From the NCBI RefSeq assembly GCF_003236295.1, contig NZ_POTW01000018.1:1-64000 (forward strand): a stretch of DNA of 64,000 bases. The letters run 5' to 3'. Origin of the DNA: Jiangella anatolica (GTDB taxonomy: Bacteria > Actinomycetota > Actinomycetes > Jiangellales > Jiangellaceae). Positions 45,701-53,649 of the stretch are shown one piece after another; the stretch's first letter is position 1; every line of letters starts with the position of its first letter. Below the pieces are notes generated by a model, which worked only from the letters and a program-made list of their open reading frames with translations, did no database searches and had not been told where the DNA came from. The translations under genes were made by a program, and so were the position numbers.

Positions 45701-47074
45701 CATTCGGAAGCTGTCGCCGGGGTTGGTGTCGAGCGGCGTCAGCGGGACGTCGACGACGCCGGGCTCGGCGGCGTTCTCCGCAGCTGCGGGATCGGAGAAC
45801 ACCACCGGGCCGCCGCCGCCCAGCGGGTAGGCGAGCATCGCCAGCGCGCCGCGCTCCTCGGCCAGCCGGGCCTGCTCGATCAGGTACGGCGCGACGTCGG
45901 CGAGGTTGCCCGGCAGGTTCTGCTGGTAGGCGACGACCTTGCCGGTGACGTCGCCGACCCGGTCGTAGTCGGCCTCCGTGCCCTCGCCGACGTCGACCAG
46001 CTCGCCGGTGACGGGCGTCGTCGGCGCCGGGGCGGAGAACGGCGCACGGAACGTGTCCAGCGGCTCGTCCCGCGGCGCCGTCACCCGGGCCGACGGGAGC
46101 GCCAGGCCGCTGGCGGACGCGCCGACCGACAGCACCCCGTCGGCCAGCGCGGGGCTGCCGATGGTCTGCTCGCCGGGGCCGGAGTTGCCGGCCGCCGCGA
46201 CGACCACGACGCCGGCCTCGGTCGCGGCGGTCGCGGCCAGGCCGAGCGGGTCGGTGCCGTCGCCGGGCCCGCCGAGGCTGAGGTTGACGACGTCGGCGCG
46301 GTACGGGTTCGCCGGGTCGACCGCCGCCTCGAGCCCCGCGATGATGTCGGACTCGTAGCCCGCGCCCCAGCCGTCGAGCACCTTGTACGCGGTGATCAGC
46401 GCGCCCGGCGCGACACCGGTGACGGCGGCCCGGCCCTCGCCCGTCCCGGCGACGATGCCGGCGACGTGGGTGCCGTGGCCGTTGTCGTCCATCGGGTCCG
46501 CGTCGCCGTTGACGAAGTCGTGCCCGGCGACGACCTTGTGCCCGTCGCCGAACCCGCCGCCCAGCGAGGGGTTCGTGTAGTCGACGCCGGTGTCGATGAC
46601 GGCGACGATCGTGCCGGTGCCGTCGGCGTCCGTGCCGCCGGGGTCGGGCCGGTCCCACACCTCGGGCGCGCCGATGAGCGGCACGCTGACGTCGGTGGCG
46701 GCGCGGACCCGCTGGTCCGGGACCACGTCGGCGACACCGGGCAGCTCCTTCAGCTGCTCGACGTCTGCGGTGTCGACGGTGAGCGCGACGGCGTGGACCA
46801 GCCCGGTGAACTCGTGCTCGACCTCGGCCTCGATGCCCGCGTCGCCGGCGGCGGCGAGCATGGCGTCCTGGGCGCGGACTGCGGCGCGCCGCGCGGTGGG
46901 GTCGTCCTGCTGCGCGGCCAGCTCGGCGGGGCCGGGTGCGGCCATGAGCACGATGACGCGGGCCTGCTCGCCCGGTTCGGCGGCCGCCTCGGCGATCAGC
47001 GGGGTCAGGCCCGCGGCGGCGAGGGCGACGGCCAGGGCGGCGCCGGATCCGGCGCGGAGTCGTCGAGCAATCAT
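42797..47074 (-). CDS. Secreted S8 subtilisin-like peptidase with C-terminal BNR/Asp-box propeller repeats
   Basis: About 1425 residues. It has a Sec signal (MIARRLRAGSGAALAVALAAAG), an I9-like propeptide (ARVIVLMAAPG to VPDQRV), and a subtilase domain with Asp161 (VAVIDTG), His200 (NGHGTHVAG) and Ser541 (SGTSMAAPH). A PA-like insertion lies between His and Ser. Ig-like regions follow, then nine SxDGGxTW-type Asp boxes from ~840 to the end, as in sialidases and VPS10-type propellers. It is probably extracellular and binds or degrades a large substrate. I start at the second ATG because GGGAG is four bases before it. A TrmB/LuxR regulator is divergent. Confidence 0.9.
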   Translation of the reverse strand: MIARRLRAGSGAALAVALAAAGLTPLIAEAAAEPGEQARVIVLMAAPGPAELAAQQDDPTARRAAVRAQDAMLAAAGDAGIEAEVEHEFTGLVHAVALTVDTADVEQLKELPGVADVVPDQRVRAATDVSVPLIGAPEVWDRPDPGGTDADGTGTIVAVIDTGVDYTNPSLGGGFGDGHKVVAGHDFVNGDADPMDDNGHGTHVAGIVAGTGEGRAAVTGVAPGALITAYKVLDGWGAGYESDIIAGLEAAVDPANPYRADVVNLSLGGPGDGTDPLGLAATAATEAGVVVVAAAGNSGPGEQTIGSPALADGVLSVGASASGLALPSARVTAPRDEPLDTFRAPFSAPAPTTPVTGELVDVGEGTEADYDRVGDVTGKVVAYQQNLPGNLADVAPYLIEQARLAEERGALAMLAYPLGGGGPVVFSDPAAAENAAEPGVVDVPLTPLDTNPGDSFRMERIVVMGLLELEWDQLRRDLAAGPVHVEISGEDVTDRIASFSSRGPAPDFDLEPDVVAPGVEIRSTWPLEFWAPGVYRISGTSMAAPHVAGAAALLRQLRPEESADDVTGRLTGSAVAVEGTGPTTSGAGRVDVAAAADSPLIAAPTSVSLGLADLSGPTVGGTGTTTLRNPGAADVTVTLAAHSAPGSPGTATVTPHQATIPAGGELTVTVAVAADTPDQDADLAGWVVATTGDGATVRVPYLLAVRHLVVQTSPDPSDGTTAAYIWSPAPLAAAPTVTVTPPRGRPVTVTAEHEYDSWYRAELTGSRVGAYAVAVTAGTDQGTRLAGTASFEVTPVPSDSGNPASWQPIGPNMAGGPISTTPADPDAAAVTQYAKGGPWTTDDAGATWRQHNRLPVPAGSGNDNLIISADDPDTMWYAVNSATGLDWGIILDNTYLGRILRTDDGGETWRQLDVPDAHTIALLSDPGTNVLVAVRPDTLLVSRDGGESWDGYPNQAGAQLTGAAVSGDDLYLSGYDAIWAVRGIMSGDPTGTATVHEVTEGYVEGLAADDTVVAALIDDVVVGSRDGGGSWAELYPVPDGGALDITLSGDVMMVTTYRDVQHVSRDGGATWAVLPEPIEGAVEDDAVAWAGGLLWSSPGAGLFQADDDGSDPRRIGVQGGTVYDLEIADGADGRPRLLAGTDADVYATDLPTRPKLPEGGAEWGLSGWEAYVGTRIGQLAADPRDPSTVWKIRKDALSEFWVYRSTDGGREWELRGRTNEVPLDLVVGEDDSDRVAVAFWSLGGAGLYVTEDGGETWRKRFHDQLITDVATDPEHPDRLWLAGPDGLFRSDDFGITAEKVADGEVVTVEVGGGRVIAAGGTIRVSEDDGATWRDADTGGLAMRVGELLVSPSDPDTWYAATGSFTANGLVKGGRGVLRSTDGGRTWVNVSGGLQNLSVVSLEISPDGRWLYAGTENGGVHRVRIR

Positions 47075-47091
47075 CATGCTCCCGAGGTCAG

Positions 47092-47116
47092 ACCGTGGCC
47101 AGGGGGTCGCCACGGT
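47092..47116. promoter_or_regulatory. Inverted repeat in the subtilase leader
   Basis: ACCGTGGC and GCCACGGT flank 9 bases, 18 bases upstream of the subtilase start and just after its predicted transcription start. This may be an operator for the divergent TrmB/LuxR regulator, or an RNA hairpin; the sequence alone does not decide. Confidence 0.5.
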
Positions 47117-47124
47117 TTCCGACA

Positions 47125-47153
47125 TTCGTAGTGGTTGTGACTTTGTGTATCAA
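47125..47153 (-). promoter_or_regulatory. Predicted subtilase promoter
   Basis: On the minus strand TTGATA (complement of 47148-47153), a 17-base spacer and TACGAA (complement of 47125-47130) give a reasonable sigma-A-type promoter. The start would be about 47118, a ~40-base leader containing the inverted repeat. Confidence 0.4.
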
Positions 47154-47195
47154 TGGGTGTGGCTGGCCGGTTGCGGCCGGTGGCACAATGCGGCC

Positions 47196-48149
47196 ATGAC
47201 CACCGAGCTCGCCTCCGTCGGCCTCGGCCCGTTCGACGAGGACGTCTACCGCGAGCTGCTGACCTGCGCCGACGCGACCCCGTCGGCGCTCGCGGCTCGG
47301 CTCGGCCAGCCGGAGAGCCGGGTCGACCGTGCGTGCGGCCGGCTCAGAGCCCTCGGCCTCGTCGTCCGGATGTCCGGCCGGCGCCGCCGCTACACCGCCG
47401 TCGACCCCGAGTCGGCGCTGGAGGCGCTGATCCGGGAACGGGCCGGCGAGCTGGAGCGGGTGCGCGGCTCGGCCCTCGCGCTCGCGTCGCTGTTCCACGC
47501 CGCCCGCCGGCAGGAGGGCGCCGGCAGCACGATCGAGCTGCTCAACGGCCCGGAGGAGCAGGGCCGCTGGTTCGTGCGGCTGCAGCACCAGGTGCGCGAG
47601 GAGATGATGGTGCTGGACCGCCCGCCGTACGTCCTGGCCGCCGTCAACCCGGTCGAGCCGGTGCGGCTGGACAACGGCGTGCGCTGGCGGGCGATCTACG
47701 CGCCCGAGGCGCTGGAGATCCCCGGCGCGATGGACGAGATCGACGAGCTCACCCGCCGCGGCGAGCAGGGCCGGGTGCTGCCCGGGCTGCCGCTGAAGCT
47801 GGCCATCGCCGACCGGCGGACCGCGCTGCTGCCGTTGTCGATGGAGCTCGGACACGCCCAGGGGCTGGTGATCCGCGAGTCGACGCTGCTGGACGCGCTG
47901 ATCGAGCTGTTCGAGGTCTACTGGGCCCGCGCGACGCCGCTCGGCTCCCCCGCCGACGACGAGGCGCCCGACCACGACCGCGAGCTGGTCCGGCTGCTGG
48001 CGGCCGGGCTGACGGACAACGCGATCGCCCGCCAGCTCGGCATGTCCACGCGCACCATGCGGCGGCGGACGCGTCGCCTGTTCGACCAGCTGGAGGCGAC
48101 GAACCGGTTCCAGGCCGGCATCCAGGCCGCCCGCCGCGGCTGGCTCTGA
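47196..48149 (+). CDS. TrmB-like/LuxR-type transcriptional regulator
   Basis: A 317-residue protein with an N-terminal winged helix of TrmB type (GPFDEDVYRELLTCADATPSALAARLGQPESRVDRACGRL trimmed: positions ~10-65). A middle sensory region (~70-255) follows, then a C-terminal LuxR helix-turn-helix (LAAGLTDNAIARQLGMSTRT, ~262-300). This two-HTH architecture is common in actinobacteria next to secreted-protein genes. It is divergent from the subtilase across 121 bases holding an inverted repeat, so it is the likely controller. Ligand unknown. Confidence 0.85.
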   Translation: MTTELASVGLGPFDEDVYRELLTCADATPSALAARLGQPESRVDRACGRLRALGLVVRMSGRRRRYTAVDPESALEALIRERAGELERVRGSALALASLFHAARRQEGAGSTIELLNGPEEQGRWFVRLQHQVREEMMVLDRPPYVLAAVNPVEPVRLDNGVRWRAIYAPEALEIPGAMDEIDELTRRGEQGRVLPGLPLKLAIADRRTALLPLSMELGHAQGLVIRESTLLDALIELFEVYWARATPLGSPADDEAPDHDRELVRLLAAGLTDNAIARQLGMSTRTMRRRTRRLFDQLEATNRFQAGIQAARRGWL

Positions 48150-48155
48150 CCCGCT

Positions 48156-48213
48156 CCCATGATCATCAATGATCCAACCACTCATAAGGGGTTGGATCAT
48201 TGATGATCATGGG
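48156..48213. repeat. Perfect 24-bp-arm palindrome between convergent genes
   Basis: Positions 48156-48179 and 48190-48213 are exact reverse complements (24 of 24) around a 10-base loop. It begins six bases after the regulator stop and ends four bases before the AlkB-like stop, so it could terminate both transcripts. It is AT-richer than its surroundings and shares TGATCATGG with the palindrome at 35229. Confidence 0.85.
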
Positions 48214-48217
48214 CCAG

Positions 48218-48850
48218 CTAGCGGACGCCGGTGGGGCGGAACTGGACGCTGATGCGCGGCCCGACCGGCTTCGCCGTCTTCGGCACCGCGTGCTCCCAGG
48301 TCCGCTGGCACGACCCGCCCATCACGAGCAGGTCGCCGTGGCCGACGGCGAACCGCAGCGTCGCGCTGCCGCCGCCGCGCTGGCGCAGCAGCAGCGACCG
48401 CGGCGCGCCCAGCGACATGATCGCGACCATCGTGTCCTCGGTACGGCTGCGCCCGATCGTGTCGCCGTGCCAGGCGACGCTGTCGCGGCCGTCGCGATAG
48501 AAGCACATGCCGGCGGTGGTGAACGGCTCGCCCAGCTCGGCGGCGTAGTGCCGGGTCAGCGACTGCCGCGCCTCGACGAGCAGCGAGTCGGGCAGCGGCT
48601 CGCCGTCGCCGTAGAAACGCACCAGCCGCGGCACGTCGACCACCCGCTCGTACATGGTGCGCCGCTCGGCCCGCCATGGCACGACGTCGACCAGCCGGGT
48701 GAACAGCTGGTCCGACCCGCTCACCCACCCGCGCCGGACGTCGACCCAGGCGCCGCGGGTCAGCTCGGTCCGCTCGACGACGCCGCCGAGCGGGCCGAGC
48801 GCCGCGCCGCCGACGTCGTCGAGCAAGGAGGCTTGGAAGGCAACGCTCAT
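48218..48850 (-). CDS. AlkB-like 2-oxoglutarate/Fe(II) dioxygenase
   Basis: A 210-residue enzyme with iron ligands His128 and Asp130 (AWHGD) and His187 (WEHAVPK), plus Arg199/Arg205 in RISVQFR for 2-oxoglutarate. The nucleotide lid (CFYRDGRDSVAWHGD) is AlkB-like. AlkB enzymes repair alkylated bases by oxidative demethylation. The start MSVAFQASLL coincides with the predicted transcription start, suggesting a leaderless mRNA; a GTG nine bases upstream is the alternative. An SOS-box-like site precedes it, and the upstream gene is an AraC-type regulator. Confidence 0.88.
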   Translation of the reverse strand: MSVAFQASLLDDVGGAALGPLGGVVERTELTRGAWVDVRRGWVSGSDQLFTRLVDVVPWRAERRTMYERVVDVPRLVRFYGDGEPLPDSLLVEARQSLTRHYAAELGEPFTTAGMCFYRDGRDSVAWHGDTIGRSRTEDTMVAIMSLGAPRSLLLRQRGGGSATLRFAVGHGDLLVMGGSCQRTWEHAVPKTAKPVGPRISVQFRPTGVR

Positions 48851-48857
48851 GCCGACC

Positions 48858-48886
48858 ACGCTACCCTGATTCGAACGAATGTTCTA
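48858..48886 (-). promoter_or_regulatory. SOS/LexA-box-like site and promoter of the AlkB-like gene
   Basis: TCGAAC-GAAT-GTTCTA (48871-48886) matches the actinobacterial LexA box TCGAAC-N4-GTTCGA in 10 of 12 fixed positions. It covers a minus-strand -35 (TAGAAC), with TAGCGT 17 bases on (complement of 48858-48863) as -10. Transcription would start near 48851, at the ATG. LexA binding is inferred. Confidence 0.55.
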
Positions 48887-49750
48887 GACCGCCGTCTCGG
48901 CGCGCAGCACGGGCATGAACGATGCCGAGTGATCGTGGCCGCAGGCGCAGGTCCGCTGCGTCTCCGCGAGGAACACCCGCGGCGAGACGCCGGTGAGGCG
49001 GACGCACTCGCGGGTGAGGTGGGACTGGTCGGCGTAGCCGACGCGCAAGGCCAGTGCCGCGAGGCTGTCGCCGGTCGGGGCCCGGCCCTGGCCGATCGCC
49101 TTCTGGGCGAGGGCGAGGAAGCGCTGGAACCGCAGCATCCGGTGCAGCGCTTTCGGCGCGAGTCCGACGGCGGTGCGGAAGCGGCGCCGCAGCTGCGTCT
49201 CGGAGATGCCCAGCGATGTGCTCAGCGACGTCACACCGGCCGAGCGCCAGGGCAGGAGACCGCGCACCGCCTCGTGCACGAGCGGGTCGTGAGGCCGACC
49301 GGCGCCGGCCCGCTCGTGCACGTGGCGCTGCATGGCGGCGAGCGCCTCGCGAGGCGAGGCCGCGGTGCCGACCGCCTCACCGAGCGCGGCCGCCGAGCGG
49401 CCCCAGAGGTCTTCGGCGTCCACCACGAGGCCGGCGACCTCCGACGCGGGCCGCCCGGCGAGCGCCGGGAAGGCTCCCGGCACGAGGCGCACGCCGACCA
49501 CGGTGGTCCCGGGCTGGAGCGTCTCGACCAGCGGATCGGTGAGTGGCCCGACGACCTGCGGCGCCGAGCCCACCCGGCAGACGAGGTCGACGGCGCCGTT
49601 GGGGATGCGACGGTGCGGATACGGCTCGGCGTCGCGGCCGATCTGCTGGACCCAGATCGAGGAGGCGAGGTCGCGCAGCGCCGGGGCGGGCGCGCGTTCG
49701 ACGTGGCTCTGCGCGTCGGCGGCGGGCGCGGGAAAGTCCTCGCCAGTCAT
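48884..49750 (-). CDS. AraC family transcriptional regulator
   Basis: A 288-residue protein with a DUF6597-type N-terminal domain (IPNGAVDLVCRVG; VVGVRLVPGAFPALAG) and a C-terminal AraC double HTH (TSLSTSLGISETQLRRRFRTAVGL; LAALALRVGYADQSHLTRECVRLTGVSPRVF). Start MTGEDFPAPA. It is divergent from the methyltransferase and directly upstream of the AlkB-like gene, so it may control either. No Ada-type cysteine-box methyltransferase domain is present. Confidence 0.88.
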   Translation of the reverse strand: MTGEDFPAPAADAQSHVERAPAPALRDLASSIWVQQIGRDAEPYPHRRIPNGAVDLVCRVGSAPQVVGPLTDPLVETLQPGTTVVGVRLVPGAFPALAGRPASEVAGLVVDAEDLWGRSAAALGEAVGTAASPREALAAMQRHVHERAGAGRPHDPLVHEAVRGLLPWRSAGVTSLSTSLGISETQLRRRFRTAVGLAPKALHRMLRFQRFLALAQKAIGQGRAPTGDSLAALALRVGYADQSHLTRECVRLTGVSPRVFLAETQRTCACGHDHSASFMPVLRAETAV

Positions 49751-49841
49751 ATGGCCAGTCTGCCGCGCCCGGCGCGCTGCCGCGAGAAGGACGCCCGGTT
49801 TGTTCAAGAGCGGGCCGAGGGTCCGGCCATACGGTTCCGGC

Positions 49842-50645
49842 ATGGCCGACTCGATGAGCGCCTCCGCCACCATGCAGAGCGAGCTCTGGAGCACCGATCC
49901 GCTCGCCTGGGCGCAGAGCGCGGAGGGACGGATACGGCCGCTGTACGACGATGTCCTCGACCGCCTGCGCCTCGCCCCGGCGACGCGGCTCCTCGACGCG
50001 GGCTGCGGCGCGGGCCTGTTCGCCGAGCTGGCCGCTCGGGCCGGCGCCGAGGTCACCGGGCTGGACGCGGCGTCCGGACTGATCGAATACGCACGCGGCC
50101 GGCGCCCGGAGGCCACGTACGTCGTCGGCGAGCTCCAGCGCATGCCGTTCGACGACGACGCCTTCGACGTGGTCACCGCGTTCAACTCCGTGGTCTACGC
50201 CGCCGACCCGCGCCGCGCGATCGCCGAGATCGCACGCCTCACCGCTCCGTCGGGCCGGGCGGTGCTGACGGTCGGCGCCGGGCCCGAACAGGCCGAGAGC
50301 GCCGCGCTGATCAACCCGCTCGCGCGCCGCGGCGACGTGCCCGACAGCAGCACCCTCGACCTCGCCGACGCGGACGCAACTCGCGACGCGCTGCTCGATG
50401 CCGGGTTCACCACCGTGACGACCGCCGACATCGCGTTCGACGTCCACTTCGACGACGTGGATGACGCGATCGCCGCCCAGGTGCCGGCCGGCCCGGTCAC
50501 CGCGGCGATCCGGCACTCCGGCCGCGCGGCCGTGGAGGCGGCGCTGCAGTCGTTCTTCGCAGCACGAACACGGCCCGACGGGACGGTGCGCATGGGCCTC
50601 GTCTTCCGCAGCTATGTCGCAACGAGAAGGGAAGCACGATCATGA
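49842..50645 (+). CDS. Class I SAM-dependent methyltransferase
   Basis: A 267-residue methyltransferase with motif I LLDAGCGAGLFAEL, acidic VTGLDAASG, and FDDDAFDVVTAFNSVVYA as motif IV region, starting MADSMSASATMQSELW. Substrate unknown. It is divergent from the AraC regulator and overlaps the next gene by 4 bases (ATGA), so it is coexpressed with a DHFR-like reductase. Confidence 0.88.
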   Translation: MADSMSASATMQSELWSTDPLAWAQSAEGRIRPLYDDVLDRLRLAPATRLLDAGCGAGLFAELAARAGAEVTGLDAASGLIEYARGRRPEATYVVGELQRMPFDDDAFDVVTAFNSVVYAADPRRAIAEIARLTAPSGRAVLTVGAGPEQAESAALINPLARRGDVPDSSTLDLADADATRDALLDAGFTTVTTADIAFDVHFDDVDDAIAAQVPAGPVTAAIRHSGRAAVEAALQSFFAARTRPDGTVRMGLVFRSYVATRREARS

Positions 50646-51241
50646 AGTTGATCACCAACACGCAGGTCTCGGTCGACGGGGTGATGGAGGGGAACGGCGC
50701 GCAGAGCCAGAACCGCGACGGATTCGAGCGGGCCGGCTGGGCCCGGCCGCTGTTCGACGACGAGGCCATGACATTCGTCGACCAGGCCTACCAGCGCGCC
50801 GACGCGTTCCTGTTCGGCCGGCGGACCTACGACCTCTTCGCCGGCTACTGGGGCGTGCGGAAGGATCTCGAGAACCCCATCGTGGGCGCGCTGAACACCA
50901 AGCCCAAGTACGTGGCGTCGACCACGCTCACCGACCCGGCGTGGGCCGGATCGACCGTCCTGTCCGGTGACCTCGCAGCCGCCGTCGCGGAGCTGAGGGC
51001 CAGGCCCGGAGGGGAACTGCAGGTGCACGGCAGCGGCGCCCTGATCCGGTGGCTGCTCGCCAACGGCCTCGTCGACGAGCTGAACCTGCTCGTCGTCCCG
51101 GTGGTCGTCGGCCAGGGGACGCGATTGTTCCCCGACGACGGGCCGGACCTGGCGCTGGACCTGGTCGAGTCGCGGGCCTTCCCGAAAGGCATCACGCTCC
51201 AGGTCTACCGGCCGGCCGGGCGCCCGCAGTACGCAAGCTGA
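50642..51241 (+). CDS. Dihydrofolate reductase family protein (RibD C-terminal fold), paralogue 1
   Basis: A 199-residue protein: MKLITNTQVSVDGVMEG, FLFGRRTYDLFAGYW, GGELQVHGSGALIRWLLANG and LVVPVVVGQGTRLF. This is the DHFR/RibD reductase fold with an NADPH-binding centre; classical DHFR residues are not conserved, so it is probably not a folate enzyme. Very similar to the products at 53650 and 54237. Coupled to the methyltransferase. Confidence 0.88.
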   Translation: MKLITNTQVSVDGVMEGNGAQSQNRDGFERAGWARPLFDDEAMTFVDQAYQRADAFLFGRRTYDLFAGYWGVRKDLENPIVGALNTKPKYVASTTLTDPAWAGSTVLSGDLAAAVAELRARPGGELQVHGSGALIRWLLANGLVDELNLLVVPVVVGQGTRLFPDDGPDLALDLVESRAFPKGITLQVYRPAGRPQYAS

Positions 51242-51311
51242 CCGATCAGAAATCCGCTGCCGCGTCGTCAGTTCTGGTGGCCCTCTCGTACCGGTGGAAG
51301 GATTGCTGACC

Positions 51312-52319
51312 ATGACCGACGCTGGAGCGCTGGGCGCCGACGAGGCCGGGTTCATCGCGGCGCTCCGCTCCGGCGATCCGGCGCGGTTCGCGCTCGTCAC
51401 CGAGCGCCACCGGCGTGAGCTGCAGGTGCACTGCTACCGGATGCTCGCGAACTACGAGGACGCCCAGGACATGACGCAGGAGACGTTCCTGCGAGCGTGG
51501 AACAAGCGCGAGTCGTTCAAGGGCCATGCCGCGCTGCGGACCTGGCTGTACCGGATCGCGACTAACGTCTGCCTCGACTTCCTGGACAAGCGCAACAACC
51601 GCACACCCGTGCCGTCCGAGCTGCCGGACTCCGCCTCCGAGGTGCTGTACCTGCAGCCGTACCCGGACCGGATGCTCCCCGAGGACCCGCAGGAATCGGT
51701 GGTGGCGCGGGAGACGATCGAGCTGGCGTTCATCGTCGCCGTCCAGCACCTGCCGCCGCGGCAGCGGGCGGTGTTCATCCTGCGCGATGTCCTCGGCTGG
51801 CCGGCGTCGAAGGCCGCCGAGGTCCTGGAGCTGACGGTCGCGTCGGTGACCAGCGCACTGCAGCGGGCGCGCGTGACGATGCGCGAGCAACTGCCCGGCC
51901 GCCGCCTGGACTGGCGCAGCCCCGCCACCCACGAGCTGTCGAGCGACGAGCGCGGCGTGGTGAAGTCCTACATCGACGCCCACGAGCGCAACGACCTCGA
52001 CGCGCTCATGTCGCTGCTGCGCGACGACCTGAGCTTCGCGATGCTGCCCGAGATGGGCACCGTGAGGCTGACGGCCAAGGAGGCGGTGGACGGCTGGGTC
52101 TCCGGTGGGCTGTTCCAGCGTGGCCACGACGACTGGCGCGGGATCACCACGACGGTCAACCGCATGCCTGCCGCCGCGCTGTACCTGCGCACCCCCGACG
52201 ACCCGGAGTACCGGCTGTTCGCCATCGCGGTCCTGCACATCGTCGACGGGAAGATCGCCGAGCTCACCGGGTTCGACGCCACCGGCCAACCATGGCTGGA
52301 CCTGCCCCCGGCACTGTGA
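51312..52319 (+). CDS. ECF sigma factor with C-terminal SnoaL-like domain (SigG/SigJ type)
   Basis: A 335-residue protein. Sigma region 2 is VTERHRRELQVHCYRMLANYEDAQDMTQETFLRAWNKR (split here as residues ~30-67), region 4 is LPPRQRAVFILRDVLGWPASKAAEVL, and a C-terminal SnoaL/NTF2-like domain (~200-335) holds AVDGWVSGG and YRLFAIAVLHIVDGKIAEL. In this ECF group the C-terminal domain replaces an anti-sigma factor as regulator. It lies between DHFR-like genes 1 and 2, which are candidates for its regulon. Confidence 0.9.
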   Translation: MTDAGALGADEAGFIAALRSGDPARFALVTERHRRELQVHCYRMLANYEDAQDMTQETFLRAWNKRESFKGHAALRTWLYRIATNVCLDFLDKRNNRTPVPSELPDSASEVLYLQPYPDRMLPEDPQESVVARETIELAFIVAVQHLPPRQRAVFILRDVLGWPASKAAEVLELTVASVTSALQRARVTMREQLPGRRLDWRSPATHELSSDERGVVKSYIDAHERNDLDALMSLLRDDLSFAMLPEMGTVRLTAKEAVDGWVSGGLFQRGHDDWRGITTTVNRMPAAALYLRTPDDPEYRLFAIAVLHIVDGKIAELTGFDATGQPWLDLPPAL

Positions 52320-52352
52320 CCGCAGCGCCACGGGCGCCGGGGGCAGGTTCCC

Positions 52353-52940
52353 TCAGCGCTTCGTCTCGTAGTGGGTCAGCAGGACACCGCCGGGAAATGC
52401 TCGTGTCTGGACCAGGTTCAGGTTCACCCAGCTGTCCAGCGCGGTGAAGAACGGCGTGCCGCCGCCCACCAGCACCGGATAGGTGACCAGCACGTACTCG
52501 TCGATCAGCCCGGCTCGCATGGCCGCCGCGGCGAGTGTGGCGCCCACGATGTCCATCGAGCCGCCGTCCTCGGCCTTGAGCCGGGCGATCTCGGCGACCG
52601 CGTCGCCGGTGACCAGGCGGGTGTTCCAGTCGACCTTGTCGATCGTCGAGGAGAACACCACCTTCGGCAGGTCCCGCCAGCGGTCGGCGAACTCGATCTC
52701 CGCCGGTGTGGCGCCGGGCCGCTGGTCGGCGGTCGGCCAGTGGGAACTCATCGCCTCCCACAGCTTGCGCCCGTACAGCGCCAGGCCCGTCGTCGCCACC
52801 CGGTCGGACCAGAACTGGAACAGCTCGTCGCTCGACGACGAGTCCGGTCCATCACCACCCCCACTCCAGCCGAGGTCGTCGCCGGGCGCGGCGGTGTAGC
52901 CGTCCAGGGTCACATTCATGGCGAAGATCAGTTTCCGCAT
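52353..52940 (-). CDS. Dihydrofolate reductase family protein, paralogue 2
   Basis: A 195-residue reductase-fold protein, MRKLIFAMNVTLDGYTAAPGDDLGW, with LYGRKLWEAMSSHW, MDIVGATLAAAAMRAGLIDEYVL and PVLVGGGTPFF. It is more distant from paralogues 1, 4 and 5. Its start is ATG 15 codons inside a longer frame. Convergent with the sigma factor gene, 33 bases apart. Confidence 0.85.
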   Translation of the reverse strand: MRKLIFAMNVTLDGYTAAPGDDLGWSGGGDGPDSSSSDELFQFWSDRVATTGLALYGRKLWEAMSSHWPTADQRPGATPAEIEFADRWRDLPKVVFSSTIDKVDWNTRLVTGDAVAEIARLKAEDGGSMDIVGATLAAAAMRAGLIDEYVLVTYPVLVGGGTPFFTALDSWVNLNLVQTRAFPGGVLLTHYETKR

Positions 52941-53022
52941 CGTGCCAGCCTCTCGTGAGTCGATCTCACACATACAGACGGCCACGGCGCGGAAACCTGA
53001 TCGGTGGCCACCGTGCTCGTCC

Positions 53023-53607
53023 TCAGTGGCGGACGCGGTAGCGCAGGTGAGTGGCCTCCGGCGTGTCGATGACCCGTTCGATCTCCAGCTGCACGCGCGC
53101 CGGCAGCAGGTCGATCAACCGCCGGCCGCCGCCGAACAGGACCGGGACGAGGTGGAGCTGGATCACGTCCAGCACTCCCGCCTCGAGTGCTGCCTGCGCG
53201 GTGCGGGCGCCGATCACGTGCACGTTCCGGTCGCCGGCGGCGGCCTTCGCCTGCGCCATCGCGCTCTCGATGCCGTCGGTCACGTAGGTGATCAGCGGGT
53301 AGTCCGCGACGGCCGGGGGTGCGGGCCGGTGGCTGAGCACGAAGACGCGGACGCCGTCACCGTGGTGGACACCGCCCCAGTGCTCGGCGTGCTCCGCGGT
53401 GCGCCGGCCCGACACCACCGCGCCGGCCGCGAGGATCTCGCCCATCAGCTCGCCCGCCGGCCCCGTCTCCTGGAACCCGCCCTCCGGTGTGAGGCCCCAA
53501 TCGTGCAACGTGAATCCGTCGCCGCCGGGGTTGTTCGGGTCGTCGTCGTTCGGTCCCGCGACGTAGCCGTCGACCGACATCGACATGTCCAGGACAGCCA
53601 GTCCCAC
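53023..53607 (-). CDS. Dihydrofolate reductase family protein, paralogue 3
   Basis: A 194-residue protein: LDMSMSVDGYVAGPNDDDPNNPGGDG, VVSGRRTAEHAEHWGG, VHVIGARTAQAALEAGVLD and VPVLFGGGRRLID. The GTG start (VGLAVLDMSM) has GGAGG five bases upstream, which decides it over a TTG four codons earlier. It reads leftward in a series with paralogues 2, 4 and 5. Confidence 0.85.
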   Translation of the reverse strand: MGLAVLDMSMSVDGYVAGPNDDDPNNPGGDGFTLHDWGLTPEGGFQETGPAGELMGEILAAGAVVSGRRTAEHAEHWGGVHHGDGVRVFVLSHRPAPPAVADYPLITYVTDGIESAMAQAKAAAGDRNVHVIGARTAQAALEAGVLDVIQLHLVPVLFGGGRRLIDLLPARVQLEIERVIDTPEATHLRYRVRH

Positions 53608-53649
53608 TGCGACCTCCAAGGGTCTCGATCCGGATGCGCGTGGACCGAG

